Assembly: GCF_000621745.1 (NCBI RefSeq)
Contig: NZ_KK211339.1
Coordinates: 33,764 to 97,763, forward strand
Origin: Clostridium beijerinckii HUN142
Lineage (GTDB): Bacteria > Bacillota > Clostridia > Clostridiales > Clostridiaceae
DNA: 64,000 bases
Direction of reading: 5' to 3'
Part shown: positions 1 to 8,327 of the stretch, one piece after another
How positions within the stretch are numbered: the first letter of the stretch is position 1
Layout: the number at the start of each line of letters is the position of its first letter
Made by a program: the position numbers and the translations under genes
The notes under the pieces: generated by a model
Database searches by the model: none
The model's input: only the letters and a program-made list of their open reading frames with translations
Told to the model about the DNA's origin: nothing

Positions 1-1
1 T

Positions 2-2539
2 GAAGTATCTGAAATTGATAAATCTTTAATGTCTTTTTTAAGAGATGATTTGAGAATCACTTCTGTAAAAGATGGTTGCAGCGAAGGGGCGTGTGGAGCA
101 TGTACCGTTTTAGTAGATGGGAAAAAAGTAAAGGCTTGCCTCCAAAAGATATCAAAATTTGAAGGAAAAAAGATTTTAACTGTTGAAGGATTAAGCTCTA
201 GAGAAAAGGAAGTTTATGAACATTGTTTTGCAGAAGCAGGCGCAGTTCAATGTGGCTTTTGTATTCCTGGAATGGTAATCTCCGCAAAATCCTTATTAGA
301 TATTAATCTTAAACCAACAAGAATAGATGTGAAAAAAGCAATTAATGGAAACCTTTGTAGATGTACAGGCTATAAGAAAATTGAAGAAGCTATATTAATG
401 GCGGCAGAATATTTTAGGGACAATCTTAAAATCCCAACTGCTCCTACTGAATTGAAAATGGCACAGAAATTTAAACGTGTTGATGCAGCTGAAAAAATAA
501 ATGGGACAGGTATTTTCGTAGATGATATTGAAATACCTGGAATGTTATATGTAAAAGCAGTACGTACAAAATATCCAAGAGCTATTATAAATAAAATTGA
601 TATAAAGAAAGCAGAGGCACATCCTGACTGCGCAAAAGTCTTACTTGCAAAAGATGTTCCAAACAATAAAATTGGACATATAAAGCAGGATTGGGATGTA
701 ATGATTGCTGAAGGAGATACAACTAGATATGTAGGTGATGCATTGGCATTAGTAGCAACTTACCATAAAGACAAACTTGATGAAGTATGTCAATTAGTTG
801 AAATTGGTTATACTGAATTGGAACCCATTACTTGTCCGACGGATGCTTTAAAGGCAGATGCACCTCTAATCCATTCTGATGGAAATATTATGAGCCGTGA
901 TATTCTAAAACGGGGTAATGCTAATGAAGCAATTAAAAATTCTAAATATGTTGTAACAAGAAAATATAAGACACCATTTCAGGAACATGGATTTATGGAA
1001 CCAGAATGTGCAATTGCTATGCCTGAAGGGGATGATGGTATTTTACTTTATTCTGGTTCGCAATCTGTTTATGATGAGCAACGTGAGATTTCAAATATGC
1101 TTAAAATTCCAATAGAAAAGATACATTGTCATGCACAACTTGTTGGAGGCGGATTTGGCGGCAAAGAAGATATGAGCGTTCAGCATCATGCAGCGCTAAT
1201 GGCATGGTATACGAAAAAACCATGTAAAGTAAAATTCTCGAGACAGGAAAGTCTGGATTATCATACTAAACGTCATCCAATGGAAATGGAGTTTACAACA
1301 GCTTGCGATGAAAATGGTTATTTGACAGCTATGAAAGGTGTTATTATTGCCGATACAGGTGCGTATGCATCTCTTGGTGGGCCTGTATTACAAAGAGCAT
1401 GTACTCACGCACCTGGACCATATAATTATCAGAATATTGATATCTTGGGAATGTCAGTTTACACAAACAATGTTGTATCAGGCGCATTTAGAGGCTTTGG
1501 TGTAATACAAAGTTGCTTTGCTACTGAAAATAACATTAATTTACTTGCTGAAATGGTTGGAATTTCACCATGGGAAATTCGTTATCGTAATGCAATTCGT
1601 CCTGGGGAGGTTCTGACAAATGGTCAGATAGCAGATGAAAGTGTTGCTATGGCAGAGTGTTTGGAAGCTGTTAAGGATGTATATGAATCAAATCCATATG
1701 CAGGTATTGCTATTGGATTCAAAAATAGCGGAACTGGTGTAGGAAATAAAGACATTGGGCGTTGTATTTTATCAATTGAAGATGGAAAAGTTCATATTCG
1801 AACTTCTGCAGCATGCATGGGGCAAGGGATTGCAACAATGTGCACTACTGTATTATGTGAGACAACTGGGTTAGATCCGGTTCTTATTATACACGAAAGA
1901 CCAGATACTATTCGTACACCTAACTCAGGAACTAGTACAGCTTCTAGACAAACTGTAGTAACTGGAGAAGCTGTAAGACGAGCATCTGAAAAATTGAAAG
2001 TAGGATTAGATAAAGGCTTAGGGCTTGATGATTTAGAAGGCAGAGAATTTTATGGAGAGTATTCTGCAAAGACAGATCCGATGGGATCTATAAAAGAAAA
2101 TCCGATTAGTCATGTAAGCTATAGTTATGGAGCTCAAGTTGTTATTTTAAATGAAGAAGGAAAAGTTGAAAAAGTAGTTGCAGCATATGATGTTGGAACA
2201 CCTGTTAATATTCAATCTGTTGAAGGGCAGATTGAAGGGGGTATGGTTATGGGATTAGGTTATGCTTTGACAGAAGAATTTAAAATTGAAGGAAGTTATC
2301 CTAAAACAAAACTAGGCACACTAGGACTTATGAGAGCGACTGAGGCTCCTGAGCTTGAAGTTATTCTTGTACAGAGCAAAAATAAAATTCCAGAGACTTA
2401 TGGTGCCAAAGGTTGCGGAGAATTATGCTTGATTCCAACAGCTCCAGCTTGTTCTCTTGCTTATTACAGATTAGACGGAAAATTCCGCGCTCAGTTGCCA
2501 CTAAAAGATACATTTTATAAAAAACAAAAGAATAAATAA
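2..2539 (+). CDS. Xanthine dehydrogenase family protein, fused [2Fe-2S] and molybdopterin domains (5' end outside window)
   Basis: This is a molybdenum hydroxylase that oxidises purine-type or other heterocyclic substrates with water-derived oxygen. The reading frame is open to the left edge and codes for typical ferredoxin-domain residues before the first ATG (29), so the true start lies outside the window. Counting from that ATG, one [2Fe-2S] site is C17/C22/C25/C37 and the second is C75/C78 with C110/C112 (LCRCTGY). The rest is the Moco domain, with GGGFGGKE, GAFRGFG and a C-terminal GAKGCGE carrying the expected active-site Glu. There is no FAD domain. This fused layout of about 850 residues matches the family called selenium-dependent xanthine dehydrogenase. 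Selenium dependence and substrate are inferences from the family, not visible here. Confidence 0.9.
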   Translation, partial: EVSEIDKSLMSFLRDDLRITSVKDGCSEGACGACTVLVDGKKVKACLQKISKFEGKKILTVEGLSSREKEVYEHCFAEAGAVQCGFCIPGMVISAKSLLDINLKPTRIDVKKAINGNLCRCTGYKKIEEAILMAAEYFRDNLKIPTAPTELKMAQKFKRVDAAEKINGTGIFVDDIEIPGMLYVKAVRTKYPRAIINKIDIKKAEAHPDCAKVLLAKDVPNNKIGHIKQDWDVMIAEGDTTRYVGDALALVATYHKDKLDEVCQLVEIGYTELEPITCPTDALKADAPLIHSDGNIMSRDILKRGNANEAIKNSKYVVTRKYKTPFQEHGFMEPECAIAMPEGDDGILLYSGSQSVYDEQREISNMLKIPIEKIHCHAQLVGGGFGGKEDMSVQHHAALMAWYTKKPCKVKFSRQESLDYHTKRHPMEMEFTTACDENGYLTAMKGVIIADTGAYASLGGPVLQRACTHAPGPYNYQNIDILGMSVYTNNVVSGAFRGFGVIQSCFATENNINLLAEMVGISPWEIRYRNAIRPGEVLTNGQIADESVAMAECLEAVKDVYESNPYAGIAIGFKNSGTGVGNKDIGRCILSIEDGKVHIRTSAACMGQGIATMCTTVLCETTGLDPVLIIHERPDTIRTPNSGTSTASRQTVVTGEAVRRASEKLKVGLDKGLGLDDLEGREFYGEYSAKTDPMGSIKENPISHVSYSYGAQVVILNEEGKVEKVVAAYDVGTPVNIQSVEGQIEGGMVMGLGYALTEEFKIEGSYPKTKLGTLGLMRATEAPELEVILVQSKNKIPETYGAKGCGELCLIPTAPACSLAYYRLDGKFRAQLPLKDTFYKKQKNK

Positions 2540-2591
2540 TATATAAGATGAAGCATTTATTCTTTTGCTGTTAAGAAAGGAAGATTCTTAG

Positions 2592-3203
2592 ATGAAAACT
2601 AATGGCATTATAGTGGCTGCTGGTTTATCTAGCCGTATGAAGGCATTTAAACCACTCCTGAAATTGAAAGAAAAAACTATAATTGAATACAGTATTGATA
2701 GTATGCTTAATGCTGGAGTGAATCAGATTATTATAGTTTTGGGATTTAATGCTGAAGAAGTTGAGACTTTACTACGTAATAAATATGATTGCTCACAATT
2801 AACATTTATATACAATGAAAAATATGCTGAAACGGATATGCTTGCATCTGTTAAGCTTGGAGTATTAGCATTGGATAACTGTGATGCCTTTTATCTTCTT
2901 CCGGGAGATATGCCAGCAATTGAAACAAAAACTTTCCTTATGGTGAAAGATTTAATAAGCAGAACAGGTGCTATGGTGGCTTTTCCTACTATTAATGGAC
3001 AACGAAAACATCCACCTTTGATTTCTTGGAAATGCATAGATTTTATTATTAATTTTCATGGAGATGGGGGTCTTAGAGAATTATGGAATCAGCTTGAAGA
3101 CCAAATAGTAACAGTTCCTGTTGAGGATTTTGGGTGTACGATAGATGCAGATACAAAGGAAGATTACAATAGGTTGGTACATTATATGGATGAAAAGAAT
3201 TGA
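2592..3203 (+). CDS. MocA/YgfJ-like molybdenum hydroxylase maturation nucleotidyltransferase
   Basis: This 203-residue protein is a MobA-like NTP transferase. Family members such as MocA attach CMP to molybdopterin or help mature xanthine dehydrogenases. The N-terminal nucleotide-binding motif is AAGLSSRM, followed by KPLLKL, and the family's LPGDMP metal-binding loop is present near residue 98. It begins 52 bases after the fused dehydrogenase, with an AGAAAGGAAG ribosome site, and so is probably co-transcribed and dedicated to that enzyme. CTP preference is inferred from the family, not from a residue seen here. Confidence 0.85.
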   Translation: MKTNGIIVAAGLSSRMKAFKPLLKLKEKTIIEYSIDSMLNAGVNQIIIVLGFNAEEVETLLRNKYDCSQLTFIYNEKYAETDMLASVKLGVLALDNCDAFYLLPGDMPAIETKTFLMVKDLISRTGAMVAFPTINGQRKHPPLISWKCIDFIINFHGDGGLRELWNQLEDQIVTVPVEDFGCTIDADTKEDYNRLVHYMDEKN

Positions 3204-3332
3204 GATTTTAATATATTAAAATTGGATTTTAAGTAAGGAAATACATTGCAAATATTTTTGTAAGATAACATAAAGTTAAAGAATTTGAAATTTTGCAAAA
3301 AATAATTAGTAGATATATGGGAGGCGCTATGC

Positions 3333-5447
3333 ATGGAAAAAATAAGTGAATCTGTAAAGAAAAAGGATCATGAATCTAAAATAAGGGGTAGTGCTCTTTT
3401 CGTGGATGATCGTGTGATGGATGGTATGCTTTATGGTAAACTACTGCATTCAGCAAAGGCAAAAGCACGAATCACCAATATTTCGATTCCTAAATTACCG
3501 GAAGGTTATTTTGTTGTTGATAAGAAAGATGTAACAGGTGTAAACCGTGTCCATATTGTTGAGGATGATACTCCGGTTTATGCTGAAGATACTGTAGAGT
3601 ATGTTGGAGAACCGATTTTAATGGTTGTTGGACCTGAGATTAAAGAAGTTGAAAAAATTTTAAATGAGATTATTGTAGGATACGAAGAAGAAGTTCCTAT
3701 TTTGGATATGCGTAAGTCTGATACAGTTTTTTTCCATTACAACTATGCAAAAGGGGATATAGATAAGACGTTAAAAGAAGCTGATCGTGTTTTCATAGAA
3801 ACATTTCAGACTGGATATCAAGAACAAGCTTACCTTGAAACTCAGGGGATGATTGCCTATCCACATGATGGAAGAATGACTGTACGAGGTTCTATGCAAT
3901 GTCCATATTATGTTTATGGAGCAGTTTCAAAAGCATTGGGTTATGAAGCAAAGGATATACAAATAATTCAAGATGTTACTGGTGGAGGATTTGGAGGAAA
4001 AGAAGCATTTCCTTCAATACTTGCCTGCCAGGTTGCAGTTGCTGCTAAAAAGACCAATAGACCTGTTAAGGTTATATTTGATAGAAGAGAAGACATGGAG
4101 TTTACTTCAAAACGTCATCCATCTATATCTACCTATAAGGTAGCTATTAAGAATGGAAAGATTACGGGCATGGACATTGATGTTTTATTTAATAGTGGTG
4201 CATACACTACACTTTCTCCAGTTGTTTTACAGCGTGGCTTAATTTGTGCAAACGGCGTATACCGTGTAGATAATCTCCGCGTTGTGGGACGTGCTGTTAA
4301 GACCAATACTGTACCTTGTGGCGCATATCGTGGATTTGGTGCACCACAGACGTTCTTTGCAGTAGAAATGATTATGGATCATATTGCAAAAGAAATGGGT
4401 GCTGATTCCCTTAAGCTTAAGGAAGAATATATTGTTAAACAAGGTGATTCTACGTCTACTAGTGGCAAATATCATTTCCATGTACCTCTACCTGAAATGA
4501 TTGAACAGATTGATAAACTTTGCGATTACCGTGCAAAACGAGACCAGTACAAGATTCAAAATGGCAGATATCGTAAAGGTATTGGAATGTCTTTATTTTT
4601 CCATGGATGCGGTTTTACTGGCAGTGGAGAACGTGATTTTATTAAGGCAGTTGCTAAAATAAGGAAAAATTCAGATGATACTGTAGATATTCTTGCAAGT
4701 AATTCAGATATAGGTCAAGGTCTTAAAACAACTTTCTCTAAAATTGTTGCGGATACTCTTGGTATTTCCTACGAACAAGTATTTATCAATAATCCAGACA
4801 CAGATCTTGTCCCTGATTCAGGCCCAACTGTTGCAAGTCGTTCGCTTATGACAGTTGGAGAATTACTAAGGCGTGCAGCAGAGAGACTTAAGAAAGAATG
4901 GAAAGCAGGAGAAGTTCAGGTTATAGAAGAACATTTCGTTGAACCTGATTTTGTAATTCCATTCAGTCTTGATGAATTTAAGGGAGATGCATATCCAACC
5001 TATTCTTGGGGAGTAAATGCTATTGAAGTGGAAGTAGATACACTTACTGCCACTACAAAGATACTTGGAGCATGGGGAAGCTTTGATGTTGGTGTTCCTA
5101 TTGATATGAATATTATACAAGGACAGATGCAGGGCGGATTCCTTCAAGGGATTGGATATGCATCTATGGAACAGATGGATTACAACGATAAAGGTGTGAT
5201 TCGAAATAATAGTTTTAGTGATTACATTATTCCTACAGCAGTAGATGTACCAAATCTAGTTACTGAAATCATCAATAATCCATATACACATGGTCCATAT
5301 GGAGCAAAGGGTGCAGGTGAGTTACCTCTCGTAGGTGCAGCCCCAGCTTATGTTGAAGCTATGGAAAATGCCATTGGTGGAAATCTAAATAAGGTTCCAT
5401 TCACAACAGAAGATACAATGATCGTTTTACAGGAGGTGCATAAATAA
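3333..5447 (+). CDS. Xanthine dehydrogenase family, molybdenum-binding (large) subunit
   Basis: This 704-residue protein is the Moco-binding catalytic subunit of a three-subunit molybdenum hydroxylase. It has no Fe-S domain of its own. Moco-binding motifs GGGFGGKEAF, CGAYRGFG and the C-terminal GAKGAGE with its catalytic Glu are all present. The start at 3333 follows a GGGAGG ribosome site. An earlier ATG at 3329 is in another frame and stops at once. The stop and the next gene's start share one base (TAATG), so translation of the three subunits is probably coupled. The family is clear, but whether the substrate is xanthine, hypoxanthine, nicotinate or another heterocycle cannot be read from the sequence. 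Confidence 0.9.
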   Translation: MEKISESVKKKDHESKIRGSALFVDDRVMDGMLYGKLLHSAKAKARITNISIPKLPEGYFVVDKKDVTGVNRVHIVEDDTPVYAEDTVEYVGEPILMVVGPEIKEVEKILNEIIVGYEEEVPILDMRKSDTVFFHYNYAKGDIDKTLKEADRVFIETFQTGYQEQAYLETQGMIAYPHDGRMTVRGSMQCPYYVYGAVSKALGYEAKDIQIIQDVTGGGFGGKEAFPSILACQVAVAAKKTNRPVKVIFDRREDMEFTSKRHPSISTYKVAIKNGKITGMDIDVLFNSGAYTTLSPVVLQRGLICANGVYRVDNLRVVGRAVKTNTVPCGAYRGFGAPQTFFAVEMIMDHIAKEMGADSLKLKEEYIVKQGDSTSTSGKYHFHVPLPEMIEQIDKLCDYRAKRDQYKIQNGRYRKGIGMSLFFHGCGFTGSGERDFIKAVAKIRKNSDDTVDILASNSDIGQGLKTTFSKIVADTLGISYEQVFINNPDTDLVPDSGPTVASRSLMTVGELLRRAAERLKKEWKAGEVQVIEEHFVEPDFVIPFSLDEFKGDAYPTYSWGVNAIEVEVDTLTATTKILGAWGSFDVGVPIDMNIIQGQMQGGFLQGIGYASMEQMDYNDKGVIRNNSFSDYIIPTAVDVPNLVTEIINNPYTHGPYGAKGAGELPLVGAAPAYVEAMENAIGGNLNKVPFTTEDTMIVLQEVHK

Positions 5448-5914
5448 TGATAAAATTTATTCTTAATAGCAAAGAGGTCGCATCAAATTCCAAAGCAAAT
5501 GAGCGTTTACTAGATGTACTTAGAAATGAATTTCGTATTACTGGCGTAAAGTGCGGTTGTAAAGAAGGTGAATGCGGAGCTTGTTCTATAATTCTTGATG
5601 GTAGGTTAGTTAATTCTTGTATGGTGGCTATGGGTAGCATTGAAGGCAGTACTGTTGTCACTATTGAAGGTTATAGAGAAACTGAACGTTTTGCAGTTAT
5701 TGATAAAGCATATGCATCAGTCAGTGCTGTACAGTGTGGTTTTTGTATTCCAGGCATGATCCTTGCAACTGAATGTATCCTTAATAAGAATCCAAATCCT
5801 ACAGAAGCAGAGATTCGCGAAGGCATTTCGGGAAATCTTTGTAGATGTACTGGTTATAATGCCATAGTTAAGGCTATTGGCATTGCAGCAAAGGAGGGAA
5901 AAGGATTATGGTAG
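5447..5914 (+). CDS. Xanthine dehydrogenase family, [2Fe-2S] subunit
   Basis: This 155-residue protein carries both electron-transfer clusters between the Moco subunit and the FAD subunit. The plant-type ferredoxin motif CGCKEGECGAC lies near residues 36-46. The second cluster motif is QCGFCIPGM with LCRCTGY further on. Length and motif order match XdhC/CoxS-type small subunits. The gene overlaps the preceding gene by one base and the following FAD gene by seven bases, which is usual for this operon type. Confidence 0.92.
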   Translation: MIKFILNSKEVASNSKANERLLDVLRNEFRITGVKCGCKEGECGACSIILDGRLVNSCMVAMGSIEGSTVVTIEGYRETERFAVIDKAYASVSAVQCGFCIPGMILATECILNKNPNPTEAEIREGISGNLCRCTGYNAIVKAIGIAAKEGKGLW

Positions 5915-6726
5915 ATTGTTATAAACCAACATCTTTAAAAGAAGCATTAGACATCCTAGTAAAGGAAAGTGTTACGCCTTATGCTGGAGGTACTGATTTG
6001 ATGATTAAACCAGATGAAAATGCCACATATTTATTCCTTGATAAAGTAGCAGAAATGAAAAATATTGTAGAAGATAAAGAATATATTCGTATTGGTGCAG
6101 CATGTACTTATACTGATATTATTGAAAATAAACTTATTCCAGCAGTACTGAAAGAAGCAGTTTCACAGATTGCAGCACCAGCAATTAGAAACATTGGTAC
6201 TGTTGGTGGAAATATATGCAATGGTTCTCCAAAGGCTGATAGTGCACTGATCTTTTTTGCCACTGACTCTAAACTGCGTCTTGCAAACAACAGAGGGGAA
6301 CGAGTAATTCCTATTTCTGACTTTTACATTGGAAGAAAGAATACTGCGATTGAGAAAGATGAACTCCTTGTTGAGATTCTAATGAATAAAAATAATTTAA
6401 ATAATTACTATTACAAGAAGGTTGGCGAAAGAAATGCTTTGGCAATTTCAAGGGTTTCTTTCGTTGGCATCATTAATATAGTTGATGATAAGGTTTTTAA
6501 CTGTAGAACAGCATTTGGCGCAGTAAGTGATGTTGTTATAAGTCGTCCAGATATTGATGCAATGCTTATAGGAAAGACTGTTGAAGAAGCTAAGGCTCTC
6601 AAGGATAAGTATCTAGCAGCATACGAAAAGGAAATTGTTCCAATAAGGGGTAGAGTATCTGCAAAATACAGAAAAACTGTGTGTATGAATTTACTACGTG
6701 ATTTTCTTGAAAGTAATGGAATTTAA
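5908..6726 (+). CDS. Xanthine dehydrogenase family, FAD-binding subunit
   Basis: This 272-residue protein is the medium flavoprotein subunit that passes electrons from the Fe-S clusters to NAD or another acceptor. FAD-binding motifs AGGTDL (near residue 26) and NIGTVGGNIC (near residue 95) are in place, followed by a CO-dehydrogenase-flavoprotein-like C-terminal domain. A GGAGGGAAAAGG ribosome site lies inside the end of the upstream gene. It is the last gene of the three-subunit operon, and a hairpin terminator candidate follows at 6828-6862. Confidence 0.9.
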   Translation: MVDCYKPTSLKEALDILVKESVTPYAGGTDLMIKPDENATYLFLDKVAEMKNIVEDKEYIRIGAACTYTDIIENKLIPAVLKEAVSQIAAPAIRNIGTVGGNICNGSPKADSALIFFATDSKLRLANNRGERVIPISDFYIGRKNTAIEKDELLVEILMNKNNLNNYYYKKVGERNALAISRVSFVGIINIVDDKVFNCRTAFGAVSDVVISRPDIDAMLIGKTVEEAKALKDKYLAAYEKEIVPIRGRVSAKYRKTVCMNLLRDFLESNGI

Positions 6727-6739
6727 CTCATATAAAATT

Positions 6740-6782
6740 CGGGCATCAAATGAAATTTTATTTAGGCGGGATTTGATTCCCG
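6740..6782 (+). other. Hairpin downstream of the xdh operon
   Basis: CGGGCATCAAAT at 6740-6751 can pair with ATTTGATTCCCG at 6771-6782 around a short loop. No T-run follows directly, so it may stabilise the mRNA 3' end rather than terminate. Confidence 0.4.
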
Positions 6783-6827
6783 TCTGAATCTTAGTGGCTA
6801 GATATAAGGTAAAGTCAAATAGAATAT

Positions 6828-6862
6828 AAGCATTTAATCTCAAAAGGATTGAATGCTTTTTA
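6828..6862 (+). terminator. Probable terminator of the xdh operon
   Basis: AAGCATTTAATC pairs with GATTGAATGCTT across a short loop and is followed by a run of T. It lies about 100 bases after the FAD-subunit stop codon. Confidence 0.6.
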
Positions 6863-6876
6863 GGCATATGAAAGAA

Positions 6877-7013
6877 AATAACAAGTCCAAAATGTCATGA
6901 ATATTTTTCATCAAGCAAGGAAGGAGATTGGTCTCATAGCGTGCCTATTAGGGCAATCTGCTGACGCGGGATGATGGAAAATAGGCGTAGCAGATGGACT
7001 CGTTATTTTTTGA
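6877..7013 (+). ncRNA. Candidate structured RNA with a closing helix and an interlocked pseudoknot, unassigned
   Basis: A 13-base segment at 6877-6889 pairs with 6995-7007 with a single A-C mismatch, closing a domain of about 130 bases. Inside it, GCCTATT (6943-6949) is complementary to AATAGGC (6980-6986), and ATCTGCT (6956-6962) is complementary to AGCAGAT (6989-6995). The order A-B-A'-B' is that of an H-type pseudoknot or of two alternative folds. A small GAGA/TCTC hairpin lies upstream, and the 3' strand of the closing helix runs into six Ts. It sits between the xdh genes and the Moco biosynthesis operon, so a metabolite-sensing RNA is possible. I do not see the CCUCCG core expected of the published Moco motif and assign no family. 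Confidence 0.5.
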
Positions 7014-7061
7014 ATATGCCTCATTATTAAAATTGTTGATAAATAGGGATATATTTTAAAC

Positions 7062-7070
7062 TGATATAAT
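7062..7070 (+). promoter_or_regulatory. Extended -10 promoter candidate for the Moco gene cluster
   Basis: TGATATAAT is a good extended -10 element about 230 bases before the MocA-ModE fusion gene. No convincing -35 lies at the normal spacing. The leader that follows (7077-7301) contains no ORF, only a weak hairpin around CCAATTAG and AAATTGG (about 7153-7180). Confidence 0.4.
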
Positions 7071-7301
7071 AATAATCCATAATATGTATTTTTAGGGTTT
7101 AATTATTTTATAAAAACGTGTAGAATAATATTGTATGAAAAGTAAAATATAACCAATTAGTCTACGAGATCAAATTGGAATCTAATAACCAAAATATAAG
7201 ACACTAATCAATTTGTTAAAGTTTGAATGATATGTACAAGCCTGTTTGAGTTTTGTGGAAGAATAAGATAATACTACTTAAGCAGAGCAAGAGGTATAGA
7301 T

Positions 7302-8231
7302 ATGAAGAGTAAAGGGAAGAGAACAACAGGCGGTATAATTGTTGCCGCAGGAAAAACATCAGAAAGAAATGGATTAAATCCATTATTGAAAATTGGTTCA
7401 ATTACTGTAGTAAAAAGAATTGTTTTAACTTTTCAAAAAGCTGGAATTTCACCAATTGTAGTGATTACTGGATATAAAGCTGAAGAAATAGAACATCATT
7501 TAGCTGATTATGGAGTTGTATTTTTGCGAAATGATCAATATGAAAACTCGCGAAAGTTCGATTCTGCAAAGATAGGACTAGATTTTTTACAGAATAAATG
7601 CGACCAGGTATTATTCACTCCAGTTAATATTCCTATGTTTACACCAGAGACGCTTCAAATGATGATAGAATATGATGAAAAATTACTTTCACCAGCATAT
7701 CGCGGAAAATCTGGGCATCCCCTTTTGATATCGTCTGAATTGATTCCTAAAATTCTAAAATATAATGGGAATATGGGATTACGAGGAGCCATTGAAAATA
7801 TTGGAGTTAAAAGACAATGGATAGATGTAGAAGATGAAGGTATTCTATATGATACTGATTATATTGACCAATTAGATCAACTTTTAATAAAACATAATAA
7901 ACATATACTTCATCCCTTTGTTAAAATCAGCATTGAAAAAGAATCCTTGTTTTTTGATTCAAGAACAAAATTGCTTCTAATTCTGATTCAGGATACCCAT
8001 TCTGTACGAAGTGCATGCAAACATATGGCATTATCTTATAGTAAAGCATGGAGTATGTTAAATCAGTTGGAACAAGAACTAGATTATGCAGTAGTTGAAA
8101 GAAAGCATGGTGGGAGCAATGGTGGGAAAACTTATCTTACAAAAGAAGGTACTGAATTTTTGGAAAAATATCAGCAATTTGAACAGAATGTACACCAGTA
8201 TGCAAAGAATGAATTTGAAAGGTTATTTTAG
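7302..8231 (+). CDS. Fusion of MocA-like nucleotidyltransferase domain and ModE-like winged-helix DNA-binding domain
   Basis: Residues 1-195 resemble a MobA/MocA NTP transferase. Residues 205-309 resemble the N-terminal HTH of ModE, the molybdate-responsive repressor (SVRSACKHMALSYSKAWSML, then VVERKHGGSNGG). The protein could couple cofactor or molybdenum status to transcription of molybdenum genes. The usual signature AAGxSxRMGxxKPLL is altered here to AAGKTSERNG followed by LNPLL, so the usual Arg-Met and Lys are replaced and the domain may bind without catalysing. The start follows AGAGGT at good spacing. It is the first gene of a run leading into moeA-like, moaA, moaC and MOSC genes. Confidence 0.8.
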   Translation: MKSKGKRTTGGIIVAAGKTSERNGLNPLLKIGSITVVKRIVLTFQKAGISPIVVITGYKAEEIEHHLADYGVVFLRNDQYENSRKFDSAKIGLDFLQNKCDQVLFTPVNIPMFTPETLQMMIEYDEKLLSPAYRGKSGHPLLISSELIPKILKYNGNMGLRGAIENIGVKRQWIDVEDEGILYDTDYIDQLDQLLIKHNKHILHPFVKISIEKESLFFDSRTKLLLILIQDTHSVRSACKHMALSYSKAWSMLNQLEQELDYAVVERKHGGSNGGKTYLTKEGTEFLEKYQQFEQNVHQYAKNEFERLF

Positions 8232-8327
8232 AAGTTTCACTTGATATTTAACAAAATTTTGAAAAAAATTCTATTTATAATTCGTTATACTTATACAAAA
8301 TTACCTAATAATGATGGAGGAACAAAG

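Noticed and set aside
370..666. Antisense ORFs within the xdh, mod, nif and cas genes
   Set aside because: They are frame shadows of strongly supported genes, with no ribosome sites or recognisable protein features.
6877..7013. Calling this RNA a Moco riboswitch
   Set aside because: Context fits, but the expected conserved core could not be matched by eye, so it is reported only as an unassigned structured RNA.
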